Shown one piece after another: positions 1-14,700 of a stretch of 64,000 nucleotides of DNA. Location of the stretch: positions 62,001 through 126,000 of the forward strand of contig CAJNOI010000156.1 in NCBI GenBank assembly GCA_905250115.1. Reading direction: 5' to 3'. Position 1 is the stretch's first letter. The number at the start of each line of letters is the position of its first letter. The stretch comes from Adineta steineri (lineage: Eukaryota; Rotifera; Eurotatoria; Adinetida; Adinetidae). Position numbers and translations under genes: made by a program. The notes beneath the pieces are model-generated. The model was not told where the DNA came from and made no database searches. It saw only the letters and a program-made list of their open reading frames with translations.

Positions 1-2363
1 AACCTCCATTTCTGGTTTCCATCGTTCATCATCTTTATTATTTTTTAATTTATTCCATAAAGATAATGCATCTTCAATTGATATTATATTAGCAAAATGA
101 GCAGTATTTGGAATACCTAAGCATCGCATACCATGTGCATGTCGCCATTCCTAAATTCATATATATATATATTTTATTTCTTAAATACCAAATGATAACG
201 AAAAACTTACAGCAAAATGTCGTTGAAATGCTTTTGGTCCACGATATGTATGATTTCCACATATTTCACAATTGAAATACATATTAAGACCATGTAATTT
301 ATAAAGCCAATAAGGAATTGGCTAATAAAATAAAGTAAATAATGTGTTTTTCTTTTTTGAACAAATAAATTTTTTGTTTACTTACTTTTCCATCCCATCC
401 GAGTGGTAAATTTTTTGGATTATAAATAAGACCATCGTCTTCTGGATCAGAATCATCATCGGATATATCACCTCCACCAACATCTTCATCATCTTCATTA
501 TCTTCACCGGCTCTTGCTTGTTTACGACGAACATTTTCTAATGTAGCTGAACGTTGTTCACTTAATAAATCAACAAGACGATAAATTTGTGCTTCCATTC
601 CAGCTATTTCTTTATGTCGAATAGCTTCTTTACTATAATACAAAAATATTTATTTATTAAACCCAAAAACAAAAAATAGAAATCAATTAACGAACTTTCC
701 ACGTTTTGTCTTATTGACATCTTTCATAAATAACGATGGATCAAGATCTTCAAATGATTTATCTTTTGTTGCAAATAAACGTTTAGCACGTTCTTCTAAT
801 GTTCTAAAAGAAATATATTTTTTTCATATAAATAATTACAAATCGAACAAAGATCGTATTACCCTCCACATTTCATTCCAAGTGCTAATAAAGCAGATTT
901 CAATCGATCAAGACCAACAGATGCTAATTCCTAAAATAAATAATACAATTAAATGATACAGAATTACATAAATATGACCTATGCGAGCCCCCACTGCTTT
1001 CGACACTTCTCTGGTTTTTTGTAAATATTTATTCTATAATGTCTGACGCAATAAACCTTTGAAATATCTATAAAAGTTCAAGTCAGTATTACAACAGAAA
1101 AATAATTTAATTCATTTTTGTTCGTTAGTCAATTTATAAATAGAATTTTGGTCAACATGGATATTCTTCTGTAGAAATAAATGATTTTCTTACCTCCCAT
1201 GATGAGAATCCGCTAAGATCTAATGGTGCACCACCTTTGGCCAATGCTCCACCTGTTTCTTTCTATAAATAAACAAGATATATATATAGATAAAAGAAAT
1301 CTTTAGATATATTTTACCGGCCAACCAGGAAAAATTCCTTGTTCCCATTTGGCTTCAAAATCTTGTCTAATATGAATTAAATCTTTTTCAATATTAATCA
1401 ATGGTTTACAACGTTTAAGAAAATCTAATAGATAAGGAAATAAATGATCAAATAAATATTGTCGATATTCAGCATTTTTTCGATCTTTTGAAGTTTCATA
1501 CAAACGATCAAATCGTTGTAAATATGTTATATAATCTAATTTCTAAAAAATAAATTTCAATATTTAATTTTTCAAACGAAAAAGAAAGAAAAAATTATTT
1601 TACATCAAGTCCTTTAACATTTAAATAAACTTCATAACATTGATGTAAATCAAGAAAACGACCATAACCTTCTTCATCAGTAAAACTCGCTAATGCTAAA
1701 TAAATTACAAAAAAAATAATTAATTTCTTTTTAAATATATTTATTTATTTACCTAATGGTTCTCCATCTTCTGTTTCTTGTAATTGTCTCATAAATTGTT
1801 CGTATTCCATTGACATTGGAACAGCAATCTTAATAGACAAAAATATTTTAGAAAATTGAATTTATTTTAGATTTTTCTTATGTTACTTCTTCGGATGGAT
1901 TTTTTGGATAATACTGACGAATATTTTTCAATCGAATATAAAATTCAGTAAATTCATTTGGTCCCGATAATGCTTCGATTTCTTTTTTACGAGATCTATT
2001 TATACAAAAATATGTAAAAATGATAAATCATTTGCAATTCTTTTCTTACCCATCTTTATCATCATATGTTTCTTTCAAACGACTTGATGTTTCACCATAA
2101 CGCTTAAAAATAAAAAACAAAATATAAATTTCAAATGAAAAATATTTGCTTACATCGAGTAATAATTTAACCATATGTTCAGAATTAATTTGTTCACGAT
2201 GCTACAAAAAAAAAATAAAAAAAAATAAAAAATAAAATTTAAGATTAAAAAATCAACGAACTGTAGCTTTTTTACGCAACATTTCTTTTGTCATTGTATC
2301 CATTAATCGCTCACGTTCTTCATGATAACGACGTTGTTGTTCAAGGACAGATTCTATCGACAT
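1..2363 (-). CDS. SF3A3: Splicing factor 3A subunit 3 (SF3a60), 3' end cut by window edge
   Basis: This is a subunit of the SF3a complex of U2 snRNP, which is needed for prespliceosome assembly in the nucleus. The gene reads right to left from the ATG at 2363-2361 through about a dozen short exons separated by AT-rich introns of roughly 50-60 bp plus one longer intron near 960-1195. Exon 1 (2363-2262) encodes 34 residues beginning [20 protein letters not shown], the known family N-terminus. Later exons give [13 protein letters not shown], the FPGWP block, [20 protein letters not shown], the [12 protein letters not shown] helix, an acidic stretch, and [13 protein letters not shown]. The matrin-type zinc finger follows ([19 protein letters not shown]). 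The last residues seen are WKPEMEV, so about 25-30 C-terminal residues lie outside the window. Family identity is clear; individual exon ends were inferred from splice sites. Confidence 0.95.
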
Positions 2364-3438
2364 AATTAATGTTTTGTTATTAGAAACTATCTAAAAACAT
2401 TGAAAAATCAAATAATTAATTATCTAAACCTCGATTTCAATAATGACACGTAAACAATTAACACAAACTACTTTTCGCGATAGATAAATTCAGTTATCTG
2501 AGACCTATGCTTTGAGTATATCATTAGATTATCACATGGATTTACAATAGATATCTAAAATAAAACTTTCTCTTATATTTCCGATTTTTTCAACAAACGT
2601 GTTTCTGCTTATCTAAGAAATCTAGTTTCGCATGATATTTTCTATTGCATAATGAATTATTTCAGAGTTCTTCATTCAACTAATATTCCTCTAACGATAT
2701 ATCAAATGTAGTAACATCTGTTGTTGAGATTGAGCTTAGAGTTTCTGTAATAATGACATAGAATCGAAGATGTTATGGGATTGGTTTTAGTAAATAAACC
2801 AATGAAAAAATAATTCGAAAATTTAAAAAGAAAATTTCTCTTAATTTTTTTTATTTTATATTTTAATTACAATATTTCGAAAATATAAACTTTCGAAAGA
2901 ATAAATATCGAGTTTTTTTAATCTTAATATAGATGTCATGTTTTATTCGAATAAAAATAAAATCTAGTTTATTTTGTTTGTTGATGAAAAGAATCTATTT
3001 GGAAAAAATATAATTCAAATAATTTATCGTATTGCCTCTATGAAGCTTTTCAAATGTATTTATCAAATATATAAAAATATATATATATAAGAAAAAAAAT
3101 TTCTATTTGAACGAAAGAAAATCGTATATTAATCATTGTGAAGGCTATTCAATATAAAGTCTACAATGCCGTTTAACCAATAAAAATCATCGGAATGAAA
3201 AGAGAAAAATGATTCTTTGTTTGACGTATTTTATCGTTCTTTCTCAAATCATACACGCACTCAGTTACTTCTCGAACGAAAATAACGACACAAGCTACCT
3301 CTAAACCACATTGTTTTTATTCTTCTATTATTATATTTTAGAGTATCATAAAGCGTAGTTTTTTTTTTATTTATTAGTCGTTCTTTTCTTCTTCGTTTCT
3401 TCTCCTTCCTATCAGATAGATTATTGATCTAAAAGAAA
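2364..3438. other. Divergent intergenic region between SF3A3 and the acidic-protein gene
   Basis: About 1.1 kb of AT-rich DNA between two divergently transcribed genes, so it should hold both promoters and 5' UTRs. A pyrimidine-rich CT/TTC tract runs from about 3355 to 3415 just before the acidic-protein start. No coding exon was recognised. Confidence 0.6.
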
Positions 3439-4207
3439 ATGTCGACAGAAATCGAAACAAAAGGCAAAAAGGTATGAATTAAATTCTTAGTTCGATATAT
3501 TATGTAATAAAACAAAATAAACTTTTTTTTTTTTCTTTGTTTTTCTTCTTATTATTATTAGCGTACACATGATGACGATGATGAATCTAATGGAGATGCT
3601 GAAACAACGACAACTAGTTCAAAAAAAAAATCTACACCAGTCAAAGCAGCAACATCAACAACAAGAAATAAATCATCACGTAATGATGATGATGATGATT
3701 CACATGAAGAATTAGATGATGATTCAAATAGTGTAGAAGTTAATGCTAAAGGATCATCAAAACGAAATGGAAAAGCAACTTCAACTAATGCAGCTGCTGC
3801 TAGTGGTAATTAAATCTTTTTTTTTATTAAAAACACCAAATGCAAATATAGATTTTATATTTTAGGCGATGCTGATGAAGGAGCTGAGTATGATGATGAT
3901 GATGATGAAAATTCTGATGATGATGGTTTGTTTGTTGAAACAAAAAAAAGAATAATATTATTAATTAAATTATTTTTATTTTTTGTCTTTCTTTAGATTT
4001 TAAAGAACAAGGTGAAGGTAGTGAAGGAGAAAGTGATGATGGTAATTATATTTATTACTATATGTGTAGTCAGGTATATCAATATCTATGAAATATATTT
4101 CTATTTTAGTTGGTAGCGATGTAGAAGCCGCTGGTGATGATGATGAATCAAAAGATGTTGTTGAAGATGATGATGATGATGAAGGTGAAGATGAATCAAG
4201 AGAGTAA
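3439..4207 (+). CDS. Small highly acidic Asp/Glu/Ser-rich protein, prothymosin-like composition
   Basis: Five exons with clean GT-AG junctions (3439-3471, 3562-3805, 3866-3925, 3997-4041, 4110-4207) join in frame to give 159 residues. The N-terminus is MSTEIETKGKK. A lysine/serine/threonine-rich middle follows, then repeated Asp runs (up to five in a row) and a tail ending EGEDESRE. No folded domain, signal peptide or membrane segment is visible. Composition resembles nuclear acidic chaperone-like proteins such as prothymosin alpha or histone-binding acidic tails, but low-complexity sequence cannot prove homology. The reading frame is supported by consistent intron phases across all four junctions. 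An AATAAA signal occurs near 4547-4552. A His-rich reading frame on the opposite strand of the last exon is only the complement of GAT repeats. Confidence 0.75.
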
Positions 4208-7200
4208 ACAATCTATTAGCATTCATATATTCACACATGAACTGTTTTTCTTCTTGTGCGTGTGACGTTGAACGTCTTTCTCTTTTTCTCACTACTGATG
4301 TCTCACTGATCATATATCAGTCAAATTCAGTTTTGTAGGTATTAGATAGACGTTTTCTTTTTTTTTCTCTTCTTTTGTTTATCTACATGATTGTTGTGTA
4401 GTTTCTTTTTTTTCTCTTTTTCTTTCTGCTGTTTGTCTCTCTCATTCATATGTGTTTGTGTTCTTCGTGTATTATATTTGAAAAAAAAAGAGAAAAAACC
4501 TTTTTGTTTATCTGTCTTGTTAACAAATATACACGAAAGAACTATGTCAATAAAAAAAATTTAGTTTTTCGTTCTTGCACTTATTCAAGTCATAAATCAT
4601 TGCCTTTTTTTTCATCTATAATCTTTTAATCATACAAATCTAAAGACTCCTAATCTGTACGAAAATAGTTTATATCATTAGTCAGATATTTTATTGAAAT
4701 GAAATATATACTATAAAGAAAATTCAGAAAGAAATCTTTAATGTTTTCAGTTCAGTATGAGCATTTTTAGAAATATACATGAATAACAACTGATATATCT
4801 TGTTTATTTCATGGATCATTTAATATAAACAAACGTTGTATGCTTACAATTTCTAATGATAAATATCACACATCTCTGTTTTGTTGTTATTGAAAAAATT
4901 ACTATCAAAAGCATTCGACAGATTTTCTAATCTAAAACAACATATAATAGGTGTTACGGATCAATGAAAAAAAACCTCCATATATCAAATCACAAAATAA
5001 TCGATGTTAGAAAAAATCTGATTTATAAATATATTTTATTATATAAGTGATTATCAGTTTGATATCTAAATATGATATATAAATCACTCGTTTGATCTCA
5101 AATAAAATATTGACTTTATCGAGATGAACAATATTAAAAAAAAAGAGTCTTCTATAAAATGAATTCAATAAAAATCTTATCATTTTAATGACAAAACATA
5201 ATTTTTAAAGTTGAGATTTTAATATTGATAATTTATGTACGGTATCAATTAAACTATTAATAACTAACTAATACAGATAAATACCATTACAGATATAAAA
5301 AAAAAACTTTTTAATAAATAATAAAATTATATTTGATAGAATCTAGAAAACATTTCTAAGTAAGACAATAAAAAGAAAACATATTGCCATACACATTCTA
5401 CAGAACAACGTATTTTTTTATTTTTCTATTTATTTTGCAACATATAACACAACTTAGTCCTTGATATTAATAACAAATCTTTCTTGAAAACAAGAAATTG
5501 ACAATTCGCAAATAGAACTGACAACAATTTATGGCTTCTAATATTTAACATTAACATAAATCAATACAAAGCAATTATTACAGCTAAACAATATTTGATT
5601 ACCCCACATATTAAGTCATATCAACTTCTCTTCTTCTTCTTTTTGTTTTTCAATTCATTTACATTGTTTAATTCAATTCAATGACATATTGATTTCCTAT
5701 ATCATATTAATATAATATAGTTTGATTGATATATCCGGAATATATTCAAAAATATAAATATTACAATCGTGTTGACAACATATTAAATTCATTTTGTCAT
5801 GCGACGACAAACATAAAAACCTTATTGATTTACAAAAGAAATTTGTTCATTATATTTTATCTTGTAAGTTTAAATAAGAATATTTCTAGGTATATATATA
5901 TGTTCATATTTGTTCTAACTAATATAATTTCCTGTTGTTCATCGTCTATCTATAAAGAATAACACTAAGATGATTAATACCCTTTGGAATTCAATTAGTA
6001 TAGATATAAAACAAGGTCACTAATCATTTTATATCTATTAACTGATAGTCTTCTATGTTATTAGCTCAGTAATAGTTTCATAGAAATCAAAATATTACAT
6101 ATCTGTCTTTCTAAATACTTGTAATATACACAAGCTAAATTAAGAGCCTAATCTAATATGAAATAATTTATAGAAACGGTTAGAACTAATCAGAAAATGT
6201 CTACCATTTTATATATATATATTTATCATAGAGTATTAAATTCATTGCTGTCTATCGATTCTTTACTTATCCTTGACAAAATATTTCGCAATCATCATCA
6301 TCATACTATTGATGAAGTATTATAGTTATTTGGAAAATGAATTTCTTTCTTGTACATATATGTTTAAGTAATTAAAAAATGTGTAATTATGAATTTAGTT
6401 TTTGATCATTGTATATTTTTTATTAGTGATGATGAGTAAAAATTATCAACATATCTATATAGATACAATCCCAATGAGATATTACCTAACACATATGGAT
6501 TCTATTTCTCTCTCTCTCTTTCATTTTCCTTGATCTCGACTTTCTATACAATGTTATTTATTGGCACAATTAACACTATATCCATATGTTCTTCTTGGTG
6601 GATATACTAGATAATAATTTAGTATAAGTCAGAGCAAAGGTTGATGTCTCTATCGTTTTCTTATCTTAAACCATTTAGTTTTTTTTTGTTCTTTATTCTC
6701 ATTCAACATATCTATATATATCTATATATATATATATATATAATGATGATGATCATGATGAAGGCTAGTTTGTTTTCCATTTTGATAAAATTGCGCTGAA
6801 CACATCATATATCTGTTCCGTTTGTTTTCTGGTAGATTGCTCATTGATGCAATGATGCAATTATTTTTTTTTTCCTCTTTTCCTTTTTTTCTTATGAAAT
6901 CATCTACCTACTTATTTTTAATAACGATGTAAAATAAAAGCTTATCCTTGTTACTTCTATTTTATGATAAGCAAACGATAATTATTCAAGTTTCTTATTC
7001 TCTCGTTTTTCTTTTAAAAAATAAATAATTCAACATGGACCTACATATATGAAGGTTATATGTTCATTTATAAATAAACTATACCAATAACTAACTCTCG
7101 CTTACTTCCTTCTAAGTTAACGTCACTATTGATTTCTGTTTCCCTCTCTCTCTCTCTCTTCCGCGTTCTCTCTTATTACTCTCGGCGTATGTAGAAACAA

Positions 7201-7351
7201 CGAGTGGCAACTATGTATTGAACTGTTTCTTATTTGTCATCACTTTTAGTGTTTCGTAATAATGACAAATAACAGGAGAAAATTATCAGATTTTCATAAC
7301 AGAACACCTAATCATCAATTAATATTTTTTTTTCATTTCTTTTTGTAGAAT
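4208..7351. other. Long AT-rich non-coding stretch
   Basis: About 3.1 kb without a supportable gene. The left part is the 3' UTR of the acidic-protein gene, with a possible poly(A) signal near 4547. The rest holds only homopolymer runs, TA repeats (about 6715-6741) and CT repeats (6506-6519 and 7144-7160). The right end should hold the promoter of the ANKFN1-like gene. A 78-codon open frame at 5726-5962 is low-complexity and not credible. Confidence 0.6.
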
Positions 7352-7632
7352 ATGTCTACTACGGATAACTGGATTAAATTATATCGATGGTGGCAAGAAC
7401 ATTTAAAAACTCGTTTTAGTTCACCAACAGTCATTGATGATCATCAATATTTATTACAACGTCGTCCCTCATTGAAAAATTCACAACTAATAAAAATTAA
7501 AAAACGTTCATCCTATGGTGAAATTGATCAACGTCAGCTTGGAAATAACGATTTTCGACATGTACGTGATAGCATCCGAGGAAAGAATCCTCTAACAACA
7601 CGAATTACACCAATAATTATAACTAATAAAAG
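7352..7632 (+). other. Candidate first coding exon A of the ANKFN1-like gene
   Basis: An ATG at 7352 lies three bases after a pyrimidine-rich AG (7347-7348) and opens 93 codons plus two bases, ending AAAAG before the donor GTCAGT (phase 2). The peptide begins MSTTDNWIKLYRWWQEH and is rich in Arg and Lys. The only downstream acceptor found that keeps the frame is at 10399-10400, where exon C continues with HQFRRSTTYD. Confidence 0.55.
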
Positions 7633-8705
7633 GTCAGTTCATCGGAAATAAAAGTATCATGCAAGGTTTTTTCCTCTTTTCATTACTCACGTAAGAAAAG
7701 TCATAGTTTACCTTCGAGAAAAAAATAAAAAGATTCCTTCTTTTTCTTCTCTATATGATGAATAATGTCGTATCATTATAGCGGAAATAATGAACATGAC
7801 TTCTAGAATCTTTCCTCTGTTAGCAAAATAAACGAAAGTAGAATATATTTGAAGCGTGCATAGTCGAAAGAAATGATTGAAGTTAGAATATTAATAGATC
7901 ATTTTAAGAATAAGTGATTATTATAATTTCGTTATTGTGTCAAGCAGAAAATTCGATATATTAGAAATGAAACCTCGAAAACTAATTATTCATTATAAAA
8001 TATTAATAAAAAACAAATTCTTTTCATTATATAACATATAATTCGATTTTTGTTTTTTCTATCCGATTAATTGATATCAGTTAATCGTTGTCTATGATAG
8101 ACGATATTTATTATCGTGTTGAGATAATCCAACACATGTGCAAATCAAAAACGATTGAATATGAAGGTTTTATTAGTTTTGCTAATTATGGAGGTAGGCA
8201 AATATCCTTGATTACAAGTCTAGCCATTTGACTTTTATTTGTTTATGCACATGTTACAATAAATCCTTTGATATATTATTGACAAAATGGCACGTAGCTA
8301 TTTATTTGTCTGACTGACTGACTGTCTAAGAGATGACGCAATTGATGATTGAGATTATATTTTTCCTTGATACGATGATAGGAGAGAGAGAGAGAGAGAG
8401 AGAGAAAAGAGAAAGAGAGACAGAGAGAGAGAAAACCTTGAATTAACTGGTACAAGTTAATGTACATCTTATCCTATTAAAGACAATCGATTTCTTTAAA
8501 GATAAAATTAACATTAATTTTTGATTTCCTGTTCATATTTAATTATACCATGTTGACAATTTATCTAAAAATATAAACATTATTTTGGAAACACGTATCA
8601 CGTAACTAATGAGAAAAAGCGGTTGATTTCAACAAACCATATGTATATACATACAGATGCTTGTTTTTCAGTAACATAAACATTGGAAGATAACTGATCG
8701 ATCGC

Positions 8706-8740
<35 letters not shown>

Positions 8741-11700
8741 TTATTGTTGTTGTGCTTGTCCTTCGTGATTAACTATTTTGATTGACTCTGATCAATGTAG
8801 ATATTGAGATATATTGTATAGAAGTTAGACACATAAAAGTAACAATCTATTCTACTTTTTTTTTGCTATAGACTTAATCTGATATTATTTTAATTAATCA
8901 AGGTAAAAATTATTTCGATGATAAAAGAAAATCAATATATTTCATTACTATTATTTTAAGACACAATTAGCATATTTTTCTTTAATCATTTGATATTGTG
9001 TTTTTTTCTTTTTCTATAAAAAAAACAATTGATTAAAAATGTTTTGTTACTGAATATAATAATTCCGTTTGTAGTATAGTAAAAAAATGACAACGATAAA
9101 TGATATATAATAGACATTGACGAAAAATATATATTTTTTATTGTCAATCATCTATATTTTTATGTCATAATATTTTGTGTCAAAAGATGTATGTTTCTAG
9201 TTTTTTTTCTTTTTTCTTCTTATTTTGATCATGAAACAAATAGTTTTTCTTCTATATGCACATAAGATATGTTTTTTCCCATCGACGCAAAAAAAAAGAA
9301 GAAATAATTTTACGGTAAAATGCGTTTATCATACTCATATTTCATCCTTATTTGCCTGTTAGAAATCAATTTGTTATTAATAATCTTTTTCCGTATTAAT
9401 GTGCGTATGTATATATAATCTTCGTATTATTAAAGTCATTGATGAACATTATTATATCCGATGTATCTACTAAAAAAAACACACACACATATAATAATCA
9501 AGAAAATATTCATTTGACTCTATAACACCTTGAAAAACAACACGCAGATATTTTTGCTGCTTCATTCTTTTCCTCATATGAATACTACGATGACAACACG
9601 ATCACCCATTGATACTGAATATATAAAAACAAAACGATCTACAAGTATAACTCGTTTTCGTTATCGTTGTCAACAAATGCTGACTTCAACAGACAAAGCT
9701 GCAAATAGAAGGTCGGTGTTTTAATTGTATATGAAATAGTAAATCTTTAGAATGAATATTATTCTATTTCTATTGATAATATATATATACACGATGCTTG
9801 AGTTATTACGGATTAGAAAATTGACACGTATTGAAATATTATTTTTACATAGTTTCATCGAAATCTTTAGATCAGTTTTTTTATCAACATCATAAACGGA
9901 AATAATTATTTTATGTTTCCCGTCCATATATATATATTTATTTGAACAAAAACTTGCTTATCATCATGACCTTAATCAAAAAAAATATTTTTTATTATTC
10001 TTCTTATCCATGATCTAGAGCTTCTTTGACATAATAACAGAAAGTTATATATTTTTACATGAATGAATCCATTGACATTGTATTTTATCATAGGTCAACT
10101 TGCTATCAATCAATAAGTTAATATCACTTAAGATTGACAATAATGTACATATAAAACATCTATTACTTTATCTTTATTTAATACTTGAGTCGTATATAGA
10201 TTCATGATATATACATATTATATACAGAAATAGATTTAATGATATGATTTATTTTTAATTCTCTCAGTCCGGATGTTGTCAAATGGCAAGATTTTCCTTA
10301 GGGGGGGTACGGCATTTTTTTTAATGACCGGTCTGGAAAGGGCTTTAACATAACAGAAGTTTATTTGAATATAAAAATTTATCAAAATGAGTTGCTTTAG
10401 ACATCAATTTCGGCGATCAACAACATATGATATATCATCGGAAGAAATTGAATCTAATGAAAATAAAATAATCCCAACCAAAATAACATCAATGAATAAA
10501 AAACGTACTCAATATTCACGGCGATTATCACTTGTTAAATTTGAATTATCATCTGTCAATTCAAATGGAACCAAAGGTTTTAGAAAAAAACAAAATTGTT
10601 TTTTATTTATATATGTTTTTTTGTTGTTGTTCAGATGAACAAAAACCTACAGTTCCATCTTGTAGTCCTAATCTTATTCAAAAATTACTCTTCAGACAAT
10701 TTAGTCCAAAAACTCGTCCTTATGCAATTGGTGTTTCTGTAAATATTTATCCGTATTACTAAGGTTGTATTCTTATATTTATCTTTATTCTAGTCTGATG
10801 ATAATGTATCAACAACAATTCTCACAAATGAACAATCTCCGTAAGTAAAAAAAAATATTATATAGAAAAAAAAATTAGTTTAAATCGAAATAAAAATTTT
10901 TTTGTAAGATATTTTTGTTTTACATCAGAGATAATATCTTAGTTAGATTAATTATAGATAAGGCTTTACTTAATTGTTTGGTCGACTTCTAATGCCTAAA
11001 GCCATTGACATTGATTAGCAAAACAGATTAAGATTGTTTTGAGTCTTCAAATCGAGAAACAATATACATCTACAAGGACTAATTACGTCAATAGAAGACG
11101 AAACAAATTTTATCAATGTTTTTTTATATTTTTTCAATTAGTAATCGACGACGAACAAATGTTTTAAGTAAAAAACAATCATGTGCTAGTTTAACATCGG
11201 CAAATAATTCGAAACAAAATGGTGGTGAAACATTATTAGTACCATTATTTAATAAAGCATTATCAAAAAGTCAACAATCTGATTTAAATTCTTATTTATC
11301 AAAACGTCGTAATACAACTGGAAGTATATCATTTAATAAAGTTGTTGATGTTAAAAATATTTCCAATGGAAATAATTTAAAAATAACATCAGCTAATAAT
11401 TCAAATAATAAAATTTCAACTGAAAGTAAAAAATAAATATAGTTTTTTTTTTAATTAAAATTTTATGATTCAATTTTTGTAAAGATATTTTTCAAACAGT
11501 TGAAGAATCGGATTTTCTTGGAACGAAACATTTAATTCAAACAAATGAAAATATTATTAATTCGTACGTAAAAAAACAAAAAATTTTGTTAGAAAATAAA
11601 TTTATTTTTTAGATATAATGATTATGATTGGTGTCCGTTGGATATAGCTATTATGCTTAATAATATTCCAATGGTACGACTTCTTTTACATTATGGTGCT

Positions 11701-14700
11701 AATGAAAGTGAAAAAAGTAGATTCTTTTTTTATTTGAATTTCGAAATAAAATATAAATTTGATTTTTTGTTAAGTTCAACCAGAAGAAATTCGTTATCAA
11801 AGTGTTTGTCAACAATTATCAAATCTTTCTGAACAGATTTGTGATGAATCAATAAAAAAATATTCATCAAATCGATTAACACCAGATGATGCATCAGTAA
11901 GAATTTTTACAATTGTATCTAAATTATCTTGCGGAATAAAGTGAGACAAGGTCTCTTTTTTTCTTTACCCGTGAAAGTTTAAAGTTCTTCTATTGCAAGG
12001 ACATTATTCGGCATCGAAGGTTATTCATCTGCTATTGTTAAAATAATGTCAGGTCATTAGTATAAATCGATTATTTTCCTAATCATTTAACTTGTCTATA
12101 CATCAGTTTTATATAAAAGTATTAAAATCTTTGAATATGAGATAACATGAGACCAAGGTCAATTACATAATGTAAATAGAACTTCTCGACGATTAAATAT
12201 ACAAAGTCTCGACGATATATTGATGAAAACTATCATATTACTTATCAATAGGACTAAATTACAGTTAAAATACAAGTTTTAATTCATCAATGTGTAAAAA
12301 TCAGCTGCGTAGTACTATTTATTTGTTATGTATTACACGTATTTTATTAAACTAAAACTAATAGACTTATGAATTTTCTCTTAGTTACGTCGTTTATCAC
12401 CATCATCCGACAAACAACATCGTCATCGTCGTACTAGTAAAAGTCAATTACACTATCAATTAAATCAACAACGTTCATTAATGTTATCACAAATGAAAGA
12501 TAATTATGAACAAGCAGGTAAAAATCATATGATATATAAAATAAATGACGTACTTTGTTTTTGTCAAATATAATTAGATACGTGACCGATGAAATTAAGA
12601 GAATTTTTCTTGCCGTACTAAAACAAAAGAAAAAATATCTAGGTGTTAAATAAAATATTCTCGAGTCTTTCTTATTTTATTATTTAACTAATAAGTCCTA
12701 TGGATAGAAGACAAAAATTTCGTTCATCAGTAATAATTGTTAAAAATGCACTTAAACTTTTAATAAAATCTGAAAGAAAATCTCCTGAGATTATTTATCA
12801 AAAACGTAAGTTATTTATATAAAATAGAAATTTCTATAATATTTCTACTATTAGATATTCCGGATGCACCAACAAATGTTCGTTTAATGGTAACTGGTTC
12901 CGATAATATAACAGTAACATTTGATGAACCACTTCGATCAAATGGAGTTATGGTTATTAAATATAAAAGTAAATTTATTTAGTTTTTTTTTTGATTATAA
13001 AATAATATTTAATTCTATGAATTTTTAATTAGTTGAATGGAGTTTTGATGAATATTTTCATGATATATCATTTGATATAATTAAAAATTGTTTTCTACGA
13101 GAATATATTATTCGAAATCTTCCTGTTGGACAAAAATGTTATGTACGTGTATCAGCTGGAAATATGAAAGGTTTTGGTCAAACAGTTCTTGCTAATCCAC
13201 CTTATTGTGTACCATCGAGTATGTTCTATGAAAATTTATTTATAAGAATTTTTTTGTTTTATTTAACTAGATTGGCGTGAATTTTCCAAAACATCACGTA
13301 CAAATATATGTGATTTACGTTTTGAAGAAATTCTTAATAAAATACTCACTGAACGTGAACGAGAAGGAAATGGTAAACGTTTTTTTTTTGTTTGAAATTT
13401 TTCAAAAATAGAACTTGATTGATTTTTATAATTAGAACCAAATGAAACACCAAATATTAGAAATCGTCGTCGAAGTTATGGAAATCTTCGAAAAAATCTT
13501 CGTCAGTTATTTCAATTCTATCCTCGATTAGCAAGATCAATGAAACGGTAGAAAATTACACAAGAAAAACAAATTTCTAATAATCAAATTATTCTTTGTT
13601 CAGAGGTCTTTATTTAGTATCAGTCATGGTAAATGGTGATCGAATATTAGTAACAAATGAAGATGTTTTACCCATGGTTGAAGTTGATGAAAATTATGGT
13701 CATAATTTATTAGGAGATTTTCAATGGTTTATGAAATTAACATTTGTTTGGGATGATTTAAAAAATTTAAGACCTGATTTAGAACGATGTTTAAGTGTAA
13801 CATCATTTTATTTAAGAATTAAACTTGTTCAAGCAGCAATTGAACTTCAAGTAAGATTTATTTACTTATTAATAGTTTCTAACGTCATAACTATCCTTCG
13901 CATTTGATAAGAATATTATCAATAGTCGTCTCGTCTACGAATAAGTGTTAATAAAATTAGTCTCGGTATTTCTATACTCTATAAGATTGAGACATAATGA
14001 ATTCTTTATGTTATAATATTATCTATGAATCTGACAAAGAAACATACTCATGTATTGAGTTATTTGTTTCCAAGGATATCAATTAATTTTGTTATCACAG
14101 TTGAGATTGACATTGAAATTCAAAATATATATTTAGACATTAGAAGAAATAAATAATCTTGGTCGTCTTCATCATACTTATATTCGTGATAATGATGGTA
14201 ATGTAGCATTTATATTAATCAATGATTTATCATCGGATACACGTGCAAATATTTGTCCATCAAATTTAAAATGGATAACAATGACAAAATTTTTTGAAAC
14301 AATCAAAGAATCAACAAATAATTCTTGTCTTCAACAAATAACTGAAAAACTTCCAGTATGAATAATAAAATTTCATTTTTTCTTCATTTAACCTATTTTT
14401 TTTTCTTTCTTTCTAAGAATATGATTGATTTTTATCATGCATCAATGCGTCGTCTAGATTCTGGTTTATATGTTGCATATTTAAAAATGCAAAATAGTGT
14501 CGATTCTGTACGTGTTATGGTTAATAAATTTATGCCCGGTTCATTACCATGTACAAAAATACGTTCAATTGCAAATGTATCTCGAGATGAATGGGAATGG
14601 TTACATAATAATAATAATGAAAGTTCAACAGATGATGAATCTTCAGATAATAGTCTTGAATTATTTAAAACTCAATTTCGTCATGCAGCAAAAGAATTAT

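Noticed and set aside
4101-4313. His-rich minus-strand frame
   Set aside because: Complement of Asp codons (GAT) in the acidic-protein exon, extended by chance.
5726-5962. 78-codon plus-strand frame in the 3.1 kb gene-poor stretch
   Set aside because: Ile/Phe/Tyr-rich translation typical of AT-rich DNA, with no domain, signal or splice support.
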